The notes beneath the pieces are model-generated. The model searched no databases. It worked only from the letters and a program-made list of their open reading frames with translations, and was not told the origin of the DNA. This document shows, one piece after another, positions 1 to 8,220 of a stretch of 64,000 nt of DNA (position 1 is its first letter; each line of letters opens with the position of its first letter). The stretch spans positions 1-64,000 of the forward strand of contig CATBDC010000014.1 of assembly GCA_949502235.1 (NCBI GenBank), in the 5' to 3' direction. A program made the position numbers and the translations under genes. The DNA comes from an uncultured Lachnospiraceae bacterium (GTDB taxonomy: Bacteria > Bacillota > Clostridia > Lachnospirales > Lachnospiraceae).

Positions 1-42
1 GTAAGCCTTTTGTTGCTGGTACTAACTTAATGACATTGGGGA

Positions 43-100
43 GTGAACAGTAACCCACGGTGCTACTGTTCACAGGTCTGCGCATTTACTGCGCAAGACC
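43..100. repeat. REP-like palindrome, copy 1, plus adjacent hairpin
   Basis: GTGAACAGTA at 43-52 is the exact reverse complement of TACTGTTCAC at 64-73, separated by 11 bases. A second hairpin follows directly (GGTCTGCGC at 75-83 against GCGCAAGACC at 91-100, one bulge). Both lie just 3' of the minus-strand gene that ends at 127. Neither is followed by a clear U-run, so they look more like a repetitive extragenic palindrome than a plain terminator. The core TACTGTTCA recurs at 1059-1085, 1508-1535 and 3902-3919. Confidence 0.6.
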
Positions 101-126
101 GTAAGAAAGTGATTCAGATGTTTTTC

Positions 127-882
127 TTACCCTTTCTGTTCTTCTTCCCTTACCTGCGGAATCAGCGAAGCCGCCAGCTTCCCTTTCCCTCTCTGCTTCA
201 AATACAGAATCCCCACTGCGGAGAATACCACTGCTCCGATAAAATTTACCATCAGATCCTTCATTGTATCCACAATCCCCACATCCAGATATCCTCCCAG
301 CTTCCATTCCTCCCCGTTAATTACCACTGACTCAATTGCAACCTTCACCGGTATATTTGCACCCTCCGGATTCAGCTTGACTGAACTGATGGCCGGAAGA
401 ATCCAGTCCTTCTGCATATCTGTCTGAAAAAACCAGTCCATGCCAAATTCAAAGAATTCCCACAGCACCCCAACTGTCATGGAAAAACAGAAGGCTACAA
501 ACGCAACGAAATACGGAGACATACGGATGGAAAACCGCTCGCTCCGATTGAAAATATCAATCATGGCAAACCCAATAGCAGCCATCAGAAATCCGTTTGT
601 CGTATGCAGGACTGTATCCCATACTGGGATTTTTACATAGAAGGCGTGGATTTCCCCCAGGATTTCCGCTGAAAAAATAAATATGAGGATCACAGCCTTA
701 AGTCCCCCGGGGATACTTACTCCAAACCGGCGCTCAACCACCTTGGGTATCATAAAAAGAATTAATGTCAGGATTCCTAAAAACATATTATGGTAATTTC
801 CCAGAAAAAACTGCCTCACAATGGACAATGCCACCAGAAGCATTAATACAAGCTCTATTTTTGTTCTTTTCTCTGCTGCCAT
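127..882 (-). CDS. DUF2238/YjdF-like integral membrane protein
   Basis: This 251-aa protein has about six to seven hydrophobic segments and a basic N-terminus with no cleavable signal. It carries the conserved polar motifs of the DUF2238 (YjdF-type) family: HTTNGF around residue 93, GVLWEFFEFGMD around 138, and DTMKDL near 205. Acidic and histidine residues inside membrane segments suggest metal or proton handling, but no function is established that I can name. The start is the ATG at 882, with a purine-rich GAGAGGA upstream. A TATAAT-like -10 lies near 935-942 on the minus strand. The gene is apparently monocistronic, flanked 3' by the palindromes at 43-100. Confidence 0.7.
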   Translation of the reverse strand: MAAEKRTKIELVLMLLVALSIVRQFFLGNYHNMFLGILTLILFMIPKVVERRFGVSIPGGLKAVILIFIFSAEILGEIHAFYVKIPVWDTVLHTTNGFLMAAIGFAMIDIFNRSERFSIRMSPYFVAFVAFCFSMTVGVLWEFFEFGMDWFFQTDMQKDWILPAISSVKLNPEGANIPVKVAIESVVINGEEWKLGGYLDVGIVDTMKDLMVNFIGAVVFSAVGILYLKQRGKGKLAASLIPQVREEEQKG

Positions 883-1021
883 CTTTTTCTCATTCCTCTC
901 TTTTTTACAAAATGTGATTATCTGTCCTATTATATATGTTTTTAAGGGAAAGGAATACAGATCTGTGATAAACAGCCGATTTTTGGTGTAAATATGAATA
1001 GAATAAGTCTGCTATATCAAA

Positions 1022-1044
1022 AAAAGCAGGCAAAGCCTGCTTTT
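1022..1044 (-). terminator. Rho-independent terminator of the small membrane protein gene
   Basis: A 10-bp perfect stem (AAAAGCAGGC / GCCTGCTTTT) closes a 3-base loop. On the minus strand it is followed by a U-run from the A-tract at 1019-1025. It lies about 60 bases after the stop at 1106 and is roughly symmetric, so it could work in both directions. Confidence 0.85.
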
Positions 1045-1058
1045 CTTATCTTCTTTCC

Positions 1059-1085
1059 GCTACTGTTCACTCCGTTCACAGTAAC
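1059..1085. repeat. REP-like palindrome, copy 2
   Basis: TACTG at 1061-1065 pairs with CAGTA at 1079-1083 around TTCACTCCGTTCA. It lies between the stop of the small membrane protein gene (1106) and its terminator (1022-1044). Confidence 0.55.
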
Positions 1086-1105
1086 CTCTTTCCTTCAGCT
1101 TATTT

Positions 1106-1348
1106 CTATACCTGATCTTCTTCATTGAAGAAATCATCATCAAAATCATCCTCGAAGTCTTCTTCAAAGTCTTCCAGATAATCCGGTGTAAAGAAACAAT
1201 ATACTGCGTAAGCGATTGCTGCAACAGCCGCTACTGCGCCGACAATTGCAAGTATCCATAATACTGTCTTGCACTGCTTATCTTCTTCCTTTTTATTTAC
1301 TAATTCATTTAACCTGGTCGCTGCAATCAATTCCTCTACTCTGCTCAT
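1106..1348 (-). CDS. Small membrane protein with acidic C-terminal tail
   Basis: I place the start at the ATG at 1348, preceded by AGGAG with a 7-base gap. A longer reading frame begins at 1417 but has no ribosome site. The 80-aa product has a soluble helical N-terminus (MSRVEELIAATRLNELV), one transmembrane helix of small residues (about 31-53), and a tail of about 25 residues that is almost entirely D, E and F (LEDFEEDFEDDFDDDFF). I recognise it only as a kind of small membrane protein common in Lachnospiraceae; the function is unknown. The tail could bind cations or a basic partner, which is inference. Confidence 0.75.
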   Translation of the reverse strand: MSRVEELIAATRLNELVNKKEEDKQCKTVLWILAIVGAVAAVAAIAYAVYCFFTPDYLEDFEEDFEDDFDDDFFNEEDQV

Positions 1349-1507
1349 GCTCCCGCTCCTTTCTTTTTTATACTTCTGCTCATGCTCCTGGTGCCGTAAA
1401 AGAAGGCTTCTTCTCAATGCACCCCTCGCTGTATATCCATTATACCATTATAAAATCAAGATTACTACTTATTTATTCCAAAATCTGCTTTTTTTATACC
1501 CAAAATG

Positions 1508-1535
1508 GTTATTGTTCACTCCCGTTCACAGTAAC
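1508..1535. repeat. REP-like palindrome, copy 3
   Basis: GTTATTG at 1508-1514 pairs with CAGTAAC at 1529-1535 (one mismatch) around TTCACTCCCGTTCA. It is the same core as copy 2 and overlaps the last base of the pcrA stop codon. Confidence 0.55.
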
Positions 1536-3793
1536 TATACTTTTACAAGCTTTGCAAACATTGCGAACATTTTTTTCGTCCCTGCTTTATCAAAATCTAC
1601 CGTAACCTCATAATCCCTTCCTCCGGACACAATATTCGTCACCGTTCCCTCGCCGAATTTTATGTGCTTCACTCTGTCTCCCACGCCGTAGGAAAGACCG
1701 CTGCCCGCAAGGCTTCCAAATTGCTGGGCAGGCTTTGGCGCGGCAAAGGCCTTTGCCTTAAATGCCTGCTTCGCCTGGCGGTAAGCTTCCGCCTTTGCCT
1801 GCTGGTATGCCGCAACCTTTTCTGTTTCCTCACGGGACTCTTTTTTCTGCTTTTTGCCGGAGGACAAAAGCTCCATAGGAATTTCCTTTAAAAAGCGGGA
1901 CATTTTATTATACTGCGTTTCCCCCCGGATCATACGCCGTTTCGCACACGTAAGGCTAAGCTCCTCCCTGGCTCTCGTAATTCCAACGTAGCAGAGCCTC
2001 CGTTCCTCCTCAATATCTGATGGATCCTCTGACGTAATTGTCATATAGCTCGGGAAAATGCCGTCCTCAAGCCCTGCCAGATATACGTGGGGAAACTCCA
2101 GTCCCTTAGCACTGTGCAGAGTCATAAGCATTACATAGTCCTTACTCTCATCCAGACTGTCAATATCCGCCACAAGGGCCACCTCTTCCAAAAATCCGCT
2201 TAAGGTGGCGGGCTCATCCTTGTCGCTCTGGGCCTCCTCGTAGGCGGCAATTTTACTCAAAAGCTCGTCTATATTTTCAACACGGACGCTGGCCTCCTGT
2301 GCATCCTCTGCCATAAGGCTCTCGATATAGCCTGTCTCACTGATAATTTCCTGCATAAGCGCGGAAATCGTCATTTCCTTTGCATCTGACTTAAAATGCT
2401 CAATCAGCGCAACAAAGGATTCCAGCTTCCCTGCCCCTCTGCCAATATTTGGAATCAAATCAACAGCCCGCAGCGCTTCGTAAAATCCGATTTCCTTGTC
2501 AGACGCATACTCCTGCACCCGGTTAATGCTTGTAAGTCCGATTCCTCTTCTCGGCACATTTACGATCCGCCGCACAGCCAGGTCATCCCGCCCGTTATCC
2601 ACGGTCTTCAAATAAGAGAGCAGATCCTTAATCTCCCGCCTTGCGTAGAAATTTATGCCGCCCACAATTTTGTAGGGGATATTAGCTGCCACAAACTTTT
2701 CCTCAAATATACGGGACTGGGCATTGGTACGGTAAAGAATAGCATTATCATGATATGTAAATTTTCCGTCTGCCATCTGCCTTTTAATAGAATCCACAAT
2801 ATAGTCCGCCTCGTCATAGGCTGTGTCAAACTGATGGAAATCCAGCCGTTCACCCTCTCCCTTATCTGTCCAGAGAGCTTTTTCCTTCCTGCTCCTGTTA
2901 TTTTTAATCACCGCATTTGCCGCATTTAGAATATTACTTGTGGAACGGTAGTTTTGTTCCAGCTTAATAACCTTTGCATCCTCAAAAAACTCTTCAAAAT
3001 TCAGAATATTTTTAATATTTGCCCCCCGGAATTTATAGATGGACTGGTCATCATCACCCACTACACATAAATTCCGGTACTTGGATGCCAGAAGACGCAC
3101 CAGCTCAAACTGTACGGTATTTGTATCCTGATACTCATCCACCATAATATACCGAAAACGTTCCTGATAGCGTTCCAGCACATCCTTTTGTGTCTGAAAC
3201 AGCTGCACGGTTCTTACAAGCAGATCATCAAAATCAAGAGCATTATTTGCCCGAAGCTGCTTCTCATATTCCTCATAAACCTGCGCGATCTTAAGAAACA
3301 TGAAGTCTCCTCCGGCCTGAAGCCGGAACTCCTCCGGCGTGATAAGCTCATCCTTTGCATGGGAAATCGCGGAAAGCAGTGAACGCTCCCGAAACATCTT
3401 TGTGTCAATTTTCAGCAGCTTACAGATATCCTTCATCAGGGTTTTCTGGTCGTCACTGTCATAAATGGTAAAATTTGTATCATAGCCCAGCAGGCTTATA
3501 TGCCTTCTAAGAATCCGCACACACATGGAATGGAAGGTACTCACCCAGATGCTCTCCGAACCAACTCCTACAAGCTTATCCGCCCTCTCCCTCATCTCTC
3601 CTGCTGCCTTATTCGTAAAGGTAATTGCAAGTATATTCCATGGGTTTACTCCCTTTTCATCAATCAAGTAAGCAATCCGGTGGGTCAGCACCCTTGTCTT
3701 TCCCGAACCTGCCCCCGCAAGAATCAAGAGCGGCCCTTCTGTATAGTATACTGCCTCCTGCTGCTTATCATTCAGTGTATCATAAATACTCAA
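1535..3793 (-). CDS. pcrA: ATP-dependent DNA helicase PcrA (UvrD/Rep family)
   Basis: This superfamily 1A 3'-5' helicase acts in repair and in clearing the replication fork. It is 752 aa, the usual PcrA length. Visible motifs are the Q-motif region LNDKQQEAV near 7, Walker A GAGSGKT near 27-33, Ia ITFTNKAAGEM, Walker B VDEYQDTN near 218, GDDDQSIYKFRGA (III), YRST (IV), TLHSAKGLEF (V) and YVGITRA (VI). The C-terminus has the PcrA-type tudor-like module GDRVKHIKFGEGTV. The start is a TTG at 3793 with AAAGGAAAGAAAGATC before it; no nearby ATG fits the family N-terminus. A TATAAT -10 lies at 3837-3832 on the minus strand. Confidence 0.96.
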   Translation of the reverse strand: MSIYDTLNDKQQEAVYYTEGPLLILAGAGSGKTRVLTHRIAYLIDEKGVNPWNILAITFTNKAAGEMRERADKLVGVGSESIWVSTFHSMCVRILRRHISLLGYDTNFTIYDSDDQKTLMKDICKLLKIDTKMFRERSLLSAISHAKDELITPEEFRLQAGGDFMFLKIAQVYEEYEKQLRANNALDFDDLLVRTVQLFQTQKDVLERYQERFRYIMVDEYQDTNTVQFELVRLLASKYRNLCVVGDDDQSIYKFRGANIKNILNFEEFFEDAKVIKLEQNYRSTSNILNAANAVIKNNRSRKEKALWTDKGEGERLDFHQFDTAYDEADYIVDSIKRQMADGKFTYHDNAILYRTNAQSRIFEEKFVAANIPYKIVGGINFYARREIKDLLSYLKTVDNGRDDLAVRRIVNVPRRGIGLTSINRVQEYASDKEIGFYEALRAVDLIPNIGRGAGKLESFVALIEHFKSDAKEMTISALMQEIISETGYIESLMAEDAQEASVRVENIDELLSKIAAYEEAQSDKDEPATLSGFLEEVALVADIDSLDESKDYVMLMTLHSAKGLEFPHVYLAGLEDGIFPSYMTITSEDPSDIEEERRLCYVGITRAREELSLTCAKRRMIRGETQYNKMSRFLKEIPMELLSSGKKQKKESREETEKVAAYQQAKAEAYRQAKQAFKAKAFAAPKPAQQFGSLAGSGLSYGVGDRVKHIKFGEGTVTNIVSGGRDYEVTVDFDKAGTKKMFAMFAKLVKV

Positions 3794-3831
3794 GATCTTT
3801 CTTTCCTTTCTCTATCTTATGGTCTGAAAAG

Positions 3832-3860
3832 ATTATAGCACGGACGCGTGGTCTGTGCTA
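3832..3860 (-). promoter_or_regulatory. pcrA -10 box overlapped by an inverted repeat
   Basis: On the minus strand TATAAT (3837-3832) is directly preceded by an inverted repeat, TAGCACGGAC at 3836-3845 against GTCTGTGCTA at 3851-3860 (one mismatch, 5-base loop). The -35 is weak. The repeat may be an operator or just a structural element. Confidence 0.4.
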
Positions 3861-3901
3861 CTAACTTGTGATTATTCTTTTTAAAATTACTCTCTTTTTG
3901 T

Positions 3902-3919
3902 ATTACTGTTCACAGTAAT
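3902..3919. repeat. REP-like palindrome, copy 4 (short form)
   Basis: ATTACTG at 3902-3908 is the exact complement of CAGTAAT at 3913-3919 around TTCA. It sits 6 bases 3' of the MOSC/MogA gene stop (3926), the end of the Moco operon. Confidence 0.6.
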
Positions 3920-3925
3920 GTCTTT

Positions 3926-4879
3926 TCATTTCGTCCCGCACTCTCCTTCTGTTCCCCGTAAAATTCCAAGTCCGTGTGCCAGTGACGGCAGAATATATGC
4001 AAGTCCCTCCCGGACAGCCTTCGGACTTCCCGGCAGGTTTACAATCAATGTTTTCTTTCTGATACCGGATACAGCCCTGCTTAGCATAGCACGTTCCGTA
4101 ATCGCCAGGGAGTGTACCCGGACCGCGTCCGCGATTCCCATTGCCATCCTGTCACAGACGGCTTTGGTTGCCTCCGGCGTCACATCTCTCTCCGAAAAGC
4201 CTGTGCCCCCTGTTGTAAATATCACGTTCACCTGACGTTTGTCAGACAGACGTATAAGCTCCCTTTTAAGCTTTTCTTCACCGTCCGGCAGAAGAAGCGT
4301 TTCGATAATCTCATAGCCTGCCTCCGCCAGCATTTCACAGGCCGCCGGACCGCTTTTATCCTCCCGTTCTCCTCTATAGCCCTTATCACTAAGGGTTATT
4401 ACCGCCGCTGTAAATGATTTCGTTGTATCAAAGGGACACCTTCTTATCTCGTCTCCTGGCTGTATCCTTCCACCCCTTATGACCCTCGCAAATACACCCT
4501 CCCGGGGCATAATACAGTCTCCCACTGCCTTATATATGGCACAGTGGCTGTGGCACTCCTTTCCAATCTGGGTAAGCTCTAAAACTGCTTCCCCAATCTG
4601 GAAGCGGGTGCCTACCGGGATATTTTTAAGGTCAAAGCCCTCTACAACCAGATTTTCCCCAAACGCTCCGTAATCTGCTTTAGCTCCCCTGGCCTTAAAT
4701 TCCTCAATCTTTTCCAGTCCCAGAAGGCTTACCTGGCGGTGCCAGCTTCCTGCATGGGCGTCTCCATCGATTCCCCATTCTGCGCGCAGCAGTGCATCTG
4801 AAACTACTGTTTTCTGGGTACCCTTCTTTTCACTTGTGCAGATTGCGATTATCCTTCCTGTATCCCTTTTTGTTTCCAT
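3926..4879 (-). CDS. MOSC domain-MogA/MoaB fusion protein
   Basis: The 317-aa protein joins two Moco modules. Residues about 5-145 are a MOSC domain (GDAHAGSWHRQVSLL, FGENLV, and the cysteine-bearing GKECHSHCAI), a fold linked to sulfur carriage on Moco. Residues about 150-317 are a MogA/MoaB-type domain (AVITLSDKGYRGEREDKSGP, FTTGGTGFSERDVTPEAT, NLPGSPKAVREGL), which adenylylates molybdopterin before metal insertion by MoeA. It is the last gene of the Moco operon and starts 1 base after the moaA stop. The fused architecture occurs in other Clostridia. The metal (Mo or W) cannot be told from sequence. Confidence 0.9.
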   Translation of the reverse strand: METKRDTGRIIAICTSEKKGTQKTVVSDALLRAEWGIDGDAHAGSWHRQVSLLGLEKIEEFKARGAKADYGAFGENLVVEGFDLKNIPVGTRFQIGEAVLELTQIGKECHSHCAIYKAVGDCIMPREGVFARVIRGGRIQPGDEIRRCPFDTTKSFTAAVITLSDKGYRGEREDKSGPAACEMLAEAGYEIIETLLLPDGEEKLKRELIRLSDKRQVNVIFTTGGTGFSERDVTPEATKAVCDRMAMGIADAVRVHSLAITERAMLSRAVSGIRKKTLIVNLPGSPKAVREGLAYILPSLAHGLGILRGTEGECGTK

Positions 4880-4880
4880 C

Positions 4881-5867
4881 TTATCCTCCTATCTGGACCA
4901 TCTGTCTTCCTTCCGTAATGTTCTCCTCTGACTCAAAGCAGTGCTTTTCTGGCTTAATACCCACAGCCTGGCTGACTGCGTTTCTTAGTCCTTCCTTTCT
5001 CTTTCCGGACTCCCTGTATTCAGGACTTCGGAGCACCTTTTTTACATCCACACAAGACTCATAGCACAGACAGGGCTTTAATTCTCCTTTTGCTGTCAGG
5101 CGGATGCGGTTACAGGCCCTGCAGAATTGCCCGTGGACCGCGCTTATAAACCCGATGCTTCCTAAAAATCCGGGAACATGGTAATAAACCGCCGGCCCGT
5201 TTCCATGGACTGACATATCCTTTTTTATCCCAGAGTATTTCTCTTTAAGCTTTAAAAGCACCTCATCTCCTGCAATACCCTCCTGCTTTTTTCCAAAGCC
5301 TATGGGCATCATCTCGATAAAACGGATATCGATGGGCATTTCCTTCGCAAGCCCTGCAAGAGATGCCCACTCTGCTTCATTTATTCCCTTTTGGAGTACA
5401 CTATTTATCTTTACTGGTATTCCCTTTTCCACAGCACGGCAGATACCGGCTCTCACTGCCGAAAGCTTGTCAAAGCCTGTAATCTGCTTATAAATCTTCC
5501 TGTCCAGTGTATCCAGGCTGATATTAACCGCATCCAGGCCGTTTTCCATAAGCTCGTCAAGGTGTTCTTCAAGAAGGATACCGTTTGTGGTGAGAGTCAC
5601 CTGCTCCACGTCCGGAATTTTCTTTATCATGCCAACAAGCTTAGCACATCCGAGCCGGACTAAGGGCTCTCCCCCTGTAACCTTAAATCTTCTTATGCCA
5701 AGCCCTGCGGCCGTCTGGCAGACCTCTGCAATTTCTTCAAAAGTCAGTATCTCCTCCATTGGCACAAGGCATATTCCCTCTGGCATACAATACCTGCACC
5801 TTAAGTTGCACCGTTCTGTAATGGAAATACGCATATAGTCTATTTTTCTTCCAAAGCTATCCTTCAT
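4881..5867 (-). CDS. moaA: GTP 3',8-cyclase MoaA (radical SAM)
   Basis: MoaA carries out the first step of Moco synthesis, rearranging GTP with S-adenosylmethionine to 3',8-cyclo-GTP for MoaC. In this 328-aa protein the radical-SAM cluster cysteines are C20, C24 and C27 in ERCNLRCRYCMPEG. The GGEP motif is in KVTGGEPLVR. The second, substrate-binding cluster is FCRACNRIRL followed by KPCLCYE, about residues 249-266. The last residues are QIGG; a C-terminal Gly-Gly is typical of MoaA and needed for activity. It overlaps mobB by 11 bases, so translation is probably coupled. No moaC lies nearby, so the next step is encoded elsewhere. Confidence 0.95.
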   Translation of the reverse strand: MKDSFGRKIDYMRISITERCNLRCRYCMPEGICLVPMEEILTFEEIAEVCQTAAGLGIRRFKVTGGEPLVRLGCAKLVGMIKKIPDVEQVTLTTNGILLEEHLDELMENGLDAVNISLDTLDRKIYKQITGFDKLSAVRAGICRAVEKGIPVKINSVLQKGINEAEWASLAGLAKEMPIDIRFIEMMPIGFGKKQEGIAGDEVLLKLKEKYSGIKKDMSVHGNGPAVYYHVPGFLGSIGFISAVHGQFCRACNRIRLTAKGELKPCLCYESCVDVKKVLRSPEYRESGKRKEGLRNAVSQAVGIKPEKHCFESEENITEGRQMVQIGG

Positions 5868-6414
5868 AAGCTCCTTCCTTAGAAAACATCATAAGTATTT
5901 TGTCCACAATCACTTCTATCTCTTCAAATCCTGCTGTCTCCTCCCCATAATCTGCCTGATTCCTGTCTGTCACAATCAGAAACCGGCCCTCCGGGTTTGA
6001 TACAGGGCTTTTGGATACCCCTTCACGTATGACTTCTATCTTCGGAAAGTATTTTTCCTTCATTCCCTCAATCAAAATAACATCTGCCTCCGGAAACATT
6101 TCCATAAGCTCTCTCTCCTGCTCCCCGGTTCCTGTTTTATGTATAAATATCCGGGAATCTGAAAAAACTGCTGTCCCGTATGCCCCGGCCTCCTTTAAAA
6201 GAAAGCTGTCCGTACCGGGAATGTCACAGGAAAAATCATGCCCGTCATGCTTTATGACCGCGGTCTTTTTTCCACGCTTTGCAAGCTCCTTTACAATCCC
6301 TGCAAGCAGTGTCGTTTTACCGGAATTCTTCACGCCGCAGACTGCTGTAATAATCTGTTGTGTTCCTTCCCGGCTCTTCTTGCAAGAGTTTCCTCCTATA
6401 TTAAAATGATCCAT
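5857..6414 (-). CDS. mobB: MobB, Mo-guanine dinucleotide biosynthesis adaptor GTPase
   Basis: This is a 185-aa P-loop protein with GVKNSGKTTLL near residues 27-37, then KHDGHDF and a Walker-B-like VILIEGMKEKYFPKIEVIR near 112-130. That is the MobB pattern. MobB binds GTP and helps MobA attach GMP to molybdopterin. The first 20 or so residues (NIGGNSCKKSREGTQQ) are longer than in most MobB proteins. The start at 6414 is supported by AGGGAGAAGT before the ATG. It overlaps moeA by 19 bases and moaA by 11. Its presence with mobA argues that the cell makes the bis-MGD form used by DMSO-reductase-family enzymes such as the one at 10709-13984. Confidence 0.92.
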   Translation of the reverse strand: MDHFNIGGNSCKKSREGTQQIITAVCGVKNSGKTTLLAGIVKELAKRGKKTAVIKHDGHDFSCDIPGTDSFLLKEAGAYGTAVFSDSRIFIHKTGTGEQERELMEMFPEADVILIEGMKEKYFPKIEVIREGVSKSPVSNPEGRFLIVTDRNQADYGEETAGFEEIEVIVDKILMMFSKEGAYEG

Positions 6415-7601
6415 ACTTCTTCTCCCTTTTTAAGCTCCGGCGTCCCTGCCGGAATCTCAATCAGGCAGTTACAGCCGCACATGGAGCTTAAGATTCCTGA
6501 TGCATTAGAACCCTTTGGAATCCGTACACTTCCATCCTCATAAAAGGCGCGGACATACCTGGTCACCCCGCTCCTTTTTGGAAAAGCACTCTGTGTCACT
6601 GCCCGTATTCTTTTCAGTTCTAAATCCTTCCTTCCCATAAGCTTAGAAAGGATCGGCCGTACTAAAAGCTCCAGATTTACGGCAGCTCCGAAAGGGTTTC
6701 CAGACAGACAGATAAGAAGCTTTCCCTCATACTGTGCACACAGGGTCGGCATCCCCGGCTTTACGGCGATTTTCCAGAAAATCCGCTCACAGTTCAAAAG
6801 CTTTAGCACATCATGCATAATATCCTTCTTTCCTACGGACACTCCTCCGGTTGTAATGATGATATCCGCTTCCTTTCCGGCATCCCTGATCCATGCCGCT
6901 GCTTCTTCCTTGCTGTCACCCGTCCGTCCTTTCCTCACCACCTCTGCCCCGAGAGCAGTAAGCCTTGTGACCACTGTGTACAGATTAGAGTCATAAATCT
7001 TTCCCGGCTTTAACTCTTCTCCCGGAAGCACAAGCTCATCTCCTGTTGTAAGCACTGCCGCCCGCGGTTTCCGCAAAACGTACGCCTCCCTAAGTCCAAG
7101 ACTTGCAAGGATTCCGATTTCAACGGCTCCAAGCTTCATGCCCTTATCTATGATTTTTGTCCCTGCCTTATAATCCTCCCCGGCAAAGCAGTAGTTCTCA
7201 TAAGCGCTGATTTTTTCATAAACCTCTACGGTATCTTCGCCGTAGTCCGTATCCTCCTGTCCTACGATACAGTCTGCTCCCTCAGGTATGGGCGCCCCTG
7301 TCATGATCCGTACGGCAGTTCCCGCCACTACCTTCGTTTTACTCACATGCCCTGCATCTGCCTCATCAATTACGGTAAGCCTTGCCGGACTGCCCTTTGA
7401 GGCTCCCTTTATGTCCCCGCTTCTTACCGCATACCCGTCAAGAGGCGAGCGGGGAAAGGGAGGCTGGTCATGCTTCGCAAAAATATCCTCTGCGGTTACT
7501 CTTCCTATTGCATCCCACAAAGGGATCCTTTCTGTCTCTTTTATTTCCTTAATTCTCTCAAGCAGCAGGCCCTGTGCCTGCTCTAATGTCAGCTCACTCA
7601 T
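6396..7601 (-). CDS. moeA: Molybdopterin molybdenumtransferase MoeA
   Basis: MoeA inserts molybdate into adenylylated molybdopterin. The 401-aa length is standard. Signatures are the N-terminal PPFPRSPLDGYAVRS (about 46-60), GTAVRIMTGAPIPEGAD (about 93-109), LTTGDELVLPGE (about 184-195), IITTGGVSVGKKD (about 246-258) and LSGNPFGAAVNLELL (about 297-311), where the usual proline-rich motif is GNP. Domain IV follows (VTRYVRAF to the end). The ATG at 7601 has GAAGGAAA upstream and overlaps the end of mobA by 8 bases. It lies in the same operon as the MogA domain that makes its substrate. Confidence 0.95.
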   Translation of the reverse strand: MSELTLEQAQGLLLERIKEIKETERIPLWDAIGRVTAEDIFAKHDQPPFPRSPLDGYAVRSGDIKGASKGSPARLTVIDEADAGHVSKTKVVAGTAVRIMTGAPIPEGADCIVGQEDTDYGEDTVEVYEKISAYENYCFAGEDYKAGTKIIDKGMKLGAVEIGILASLGLREAYVLRKPRAAVLTTGDELVLPGEELKPGKIYDSNLYTVVTRLTALGAEVVRKGRTGDSKEEAAAWIRDAGKEADIIITTGGVSVGKKDIMHDVLKLLNCERIFWKIAVKPGMPTLCAQYEGKLLICLSGNPFGAAVNLELLVRPILSKLMGRKDLELKRIRAVTQSAFPKRSGVTRYVRAFYEDGSVRIPKGSNASGILSSMCGCNCLIEIPAGTPELKKGEEVWIILI

Positions 7602-8190
7602 TTTCCTTCAGCCTTTCATATTCTTCTACTGTATTAATATTCTGAAGCATTTCTTCAAATATTTTCTGTCCCGTCAGATCTGCATATAAAATATTCAGAC
7701 GTTTCAAAGCATCCTTTAGACGGTAATTCCCCTGCCTTATTTCTTCTTCCAGTATATCTGCAGCACCTCTGTGATAAATAGCTGCCAGTGGATGTACCCG
7801 TCCGTCTGTCACCGGGACTGCACCGCTGTACTGTCCCCCTTCTTTTTCCGCCTGAAAAAGCCTGTCCATCAGATACCGGAACAATTCTATTTTAAGAAAA
7901 GGCATATCACAGGCCGCCACTGCCAGCCACTTGCTGCCGCAGCCCTTAAGCCCCGCATGAATCCCGCCAATCGGCCCGCACCCCGGATAGATGTCCATAA
8001 TAACCGGGCAGCCGCCGCAGTCCTTCCTTATCTTTATCCCATAGGATATCCGCACACATATATCCTCCCTCTGGAACTCCTTTATTAAAATCTGTGTAAA
8101 GGCCGCATCCTTATAGGTAAGACTGCCCTTGTGGACGCCGCCCATCCTTATACTCCTTCCGCCTGCCAGAATGAGTGCTTCTGCCTGCAT
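7594..8190 (-). CDS. mobA: Molybdenum cofactor guanylyltransferase MobA
   Basis: MobA joins GTP to Mo-molybdopterin to give MGD. The 198-aa protein has the nucleotidyltransferase signature ALILAGGRSIRMGGVHKG (family GGxSxRMGxDK; here H replaces the usual D before K, around residue 20). It also has the PxxGPIGGIHAGL motif near 70-82 and AVAACDMPFL (metal-binding D) near 91-100. The C-terminal helix is normal. It is the first gene of the five-gene Moco operon. The start at 8190 lies about 30 bases after the terminator of the candidate RNA at 8221-8400, so the operon needs either its own promoter in that gap or read-through. Confidence 0.9.
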   Translation of the reverse strand: MQAEALILAGGRSIRMGGVHKGSLTYKDAAFTQILIKEFQREDICVRISYGIKIRKDCGGCPVIMDIYPGCGPIGGIHAGLKGCGSKWLAVAACDMPFLKIELFRYLMDRLFQAEKEGGQYSGAVPVTDGRVHPLAAIYHRGAADILEEEIRQGNYRLKDALKRLNILYADLTGQKIFEEMLQNINTVEEYERLKENE

Positions 8191-8220
8191 ACATATTCTC
8201 CCTTACATACTCTTAAAAGT

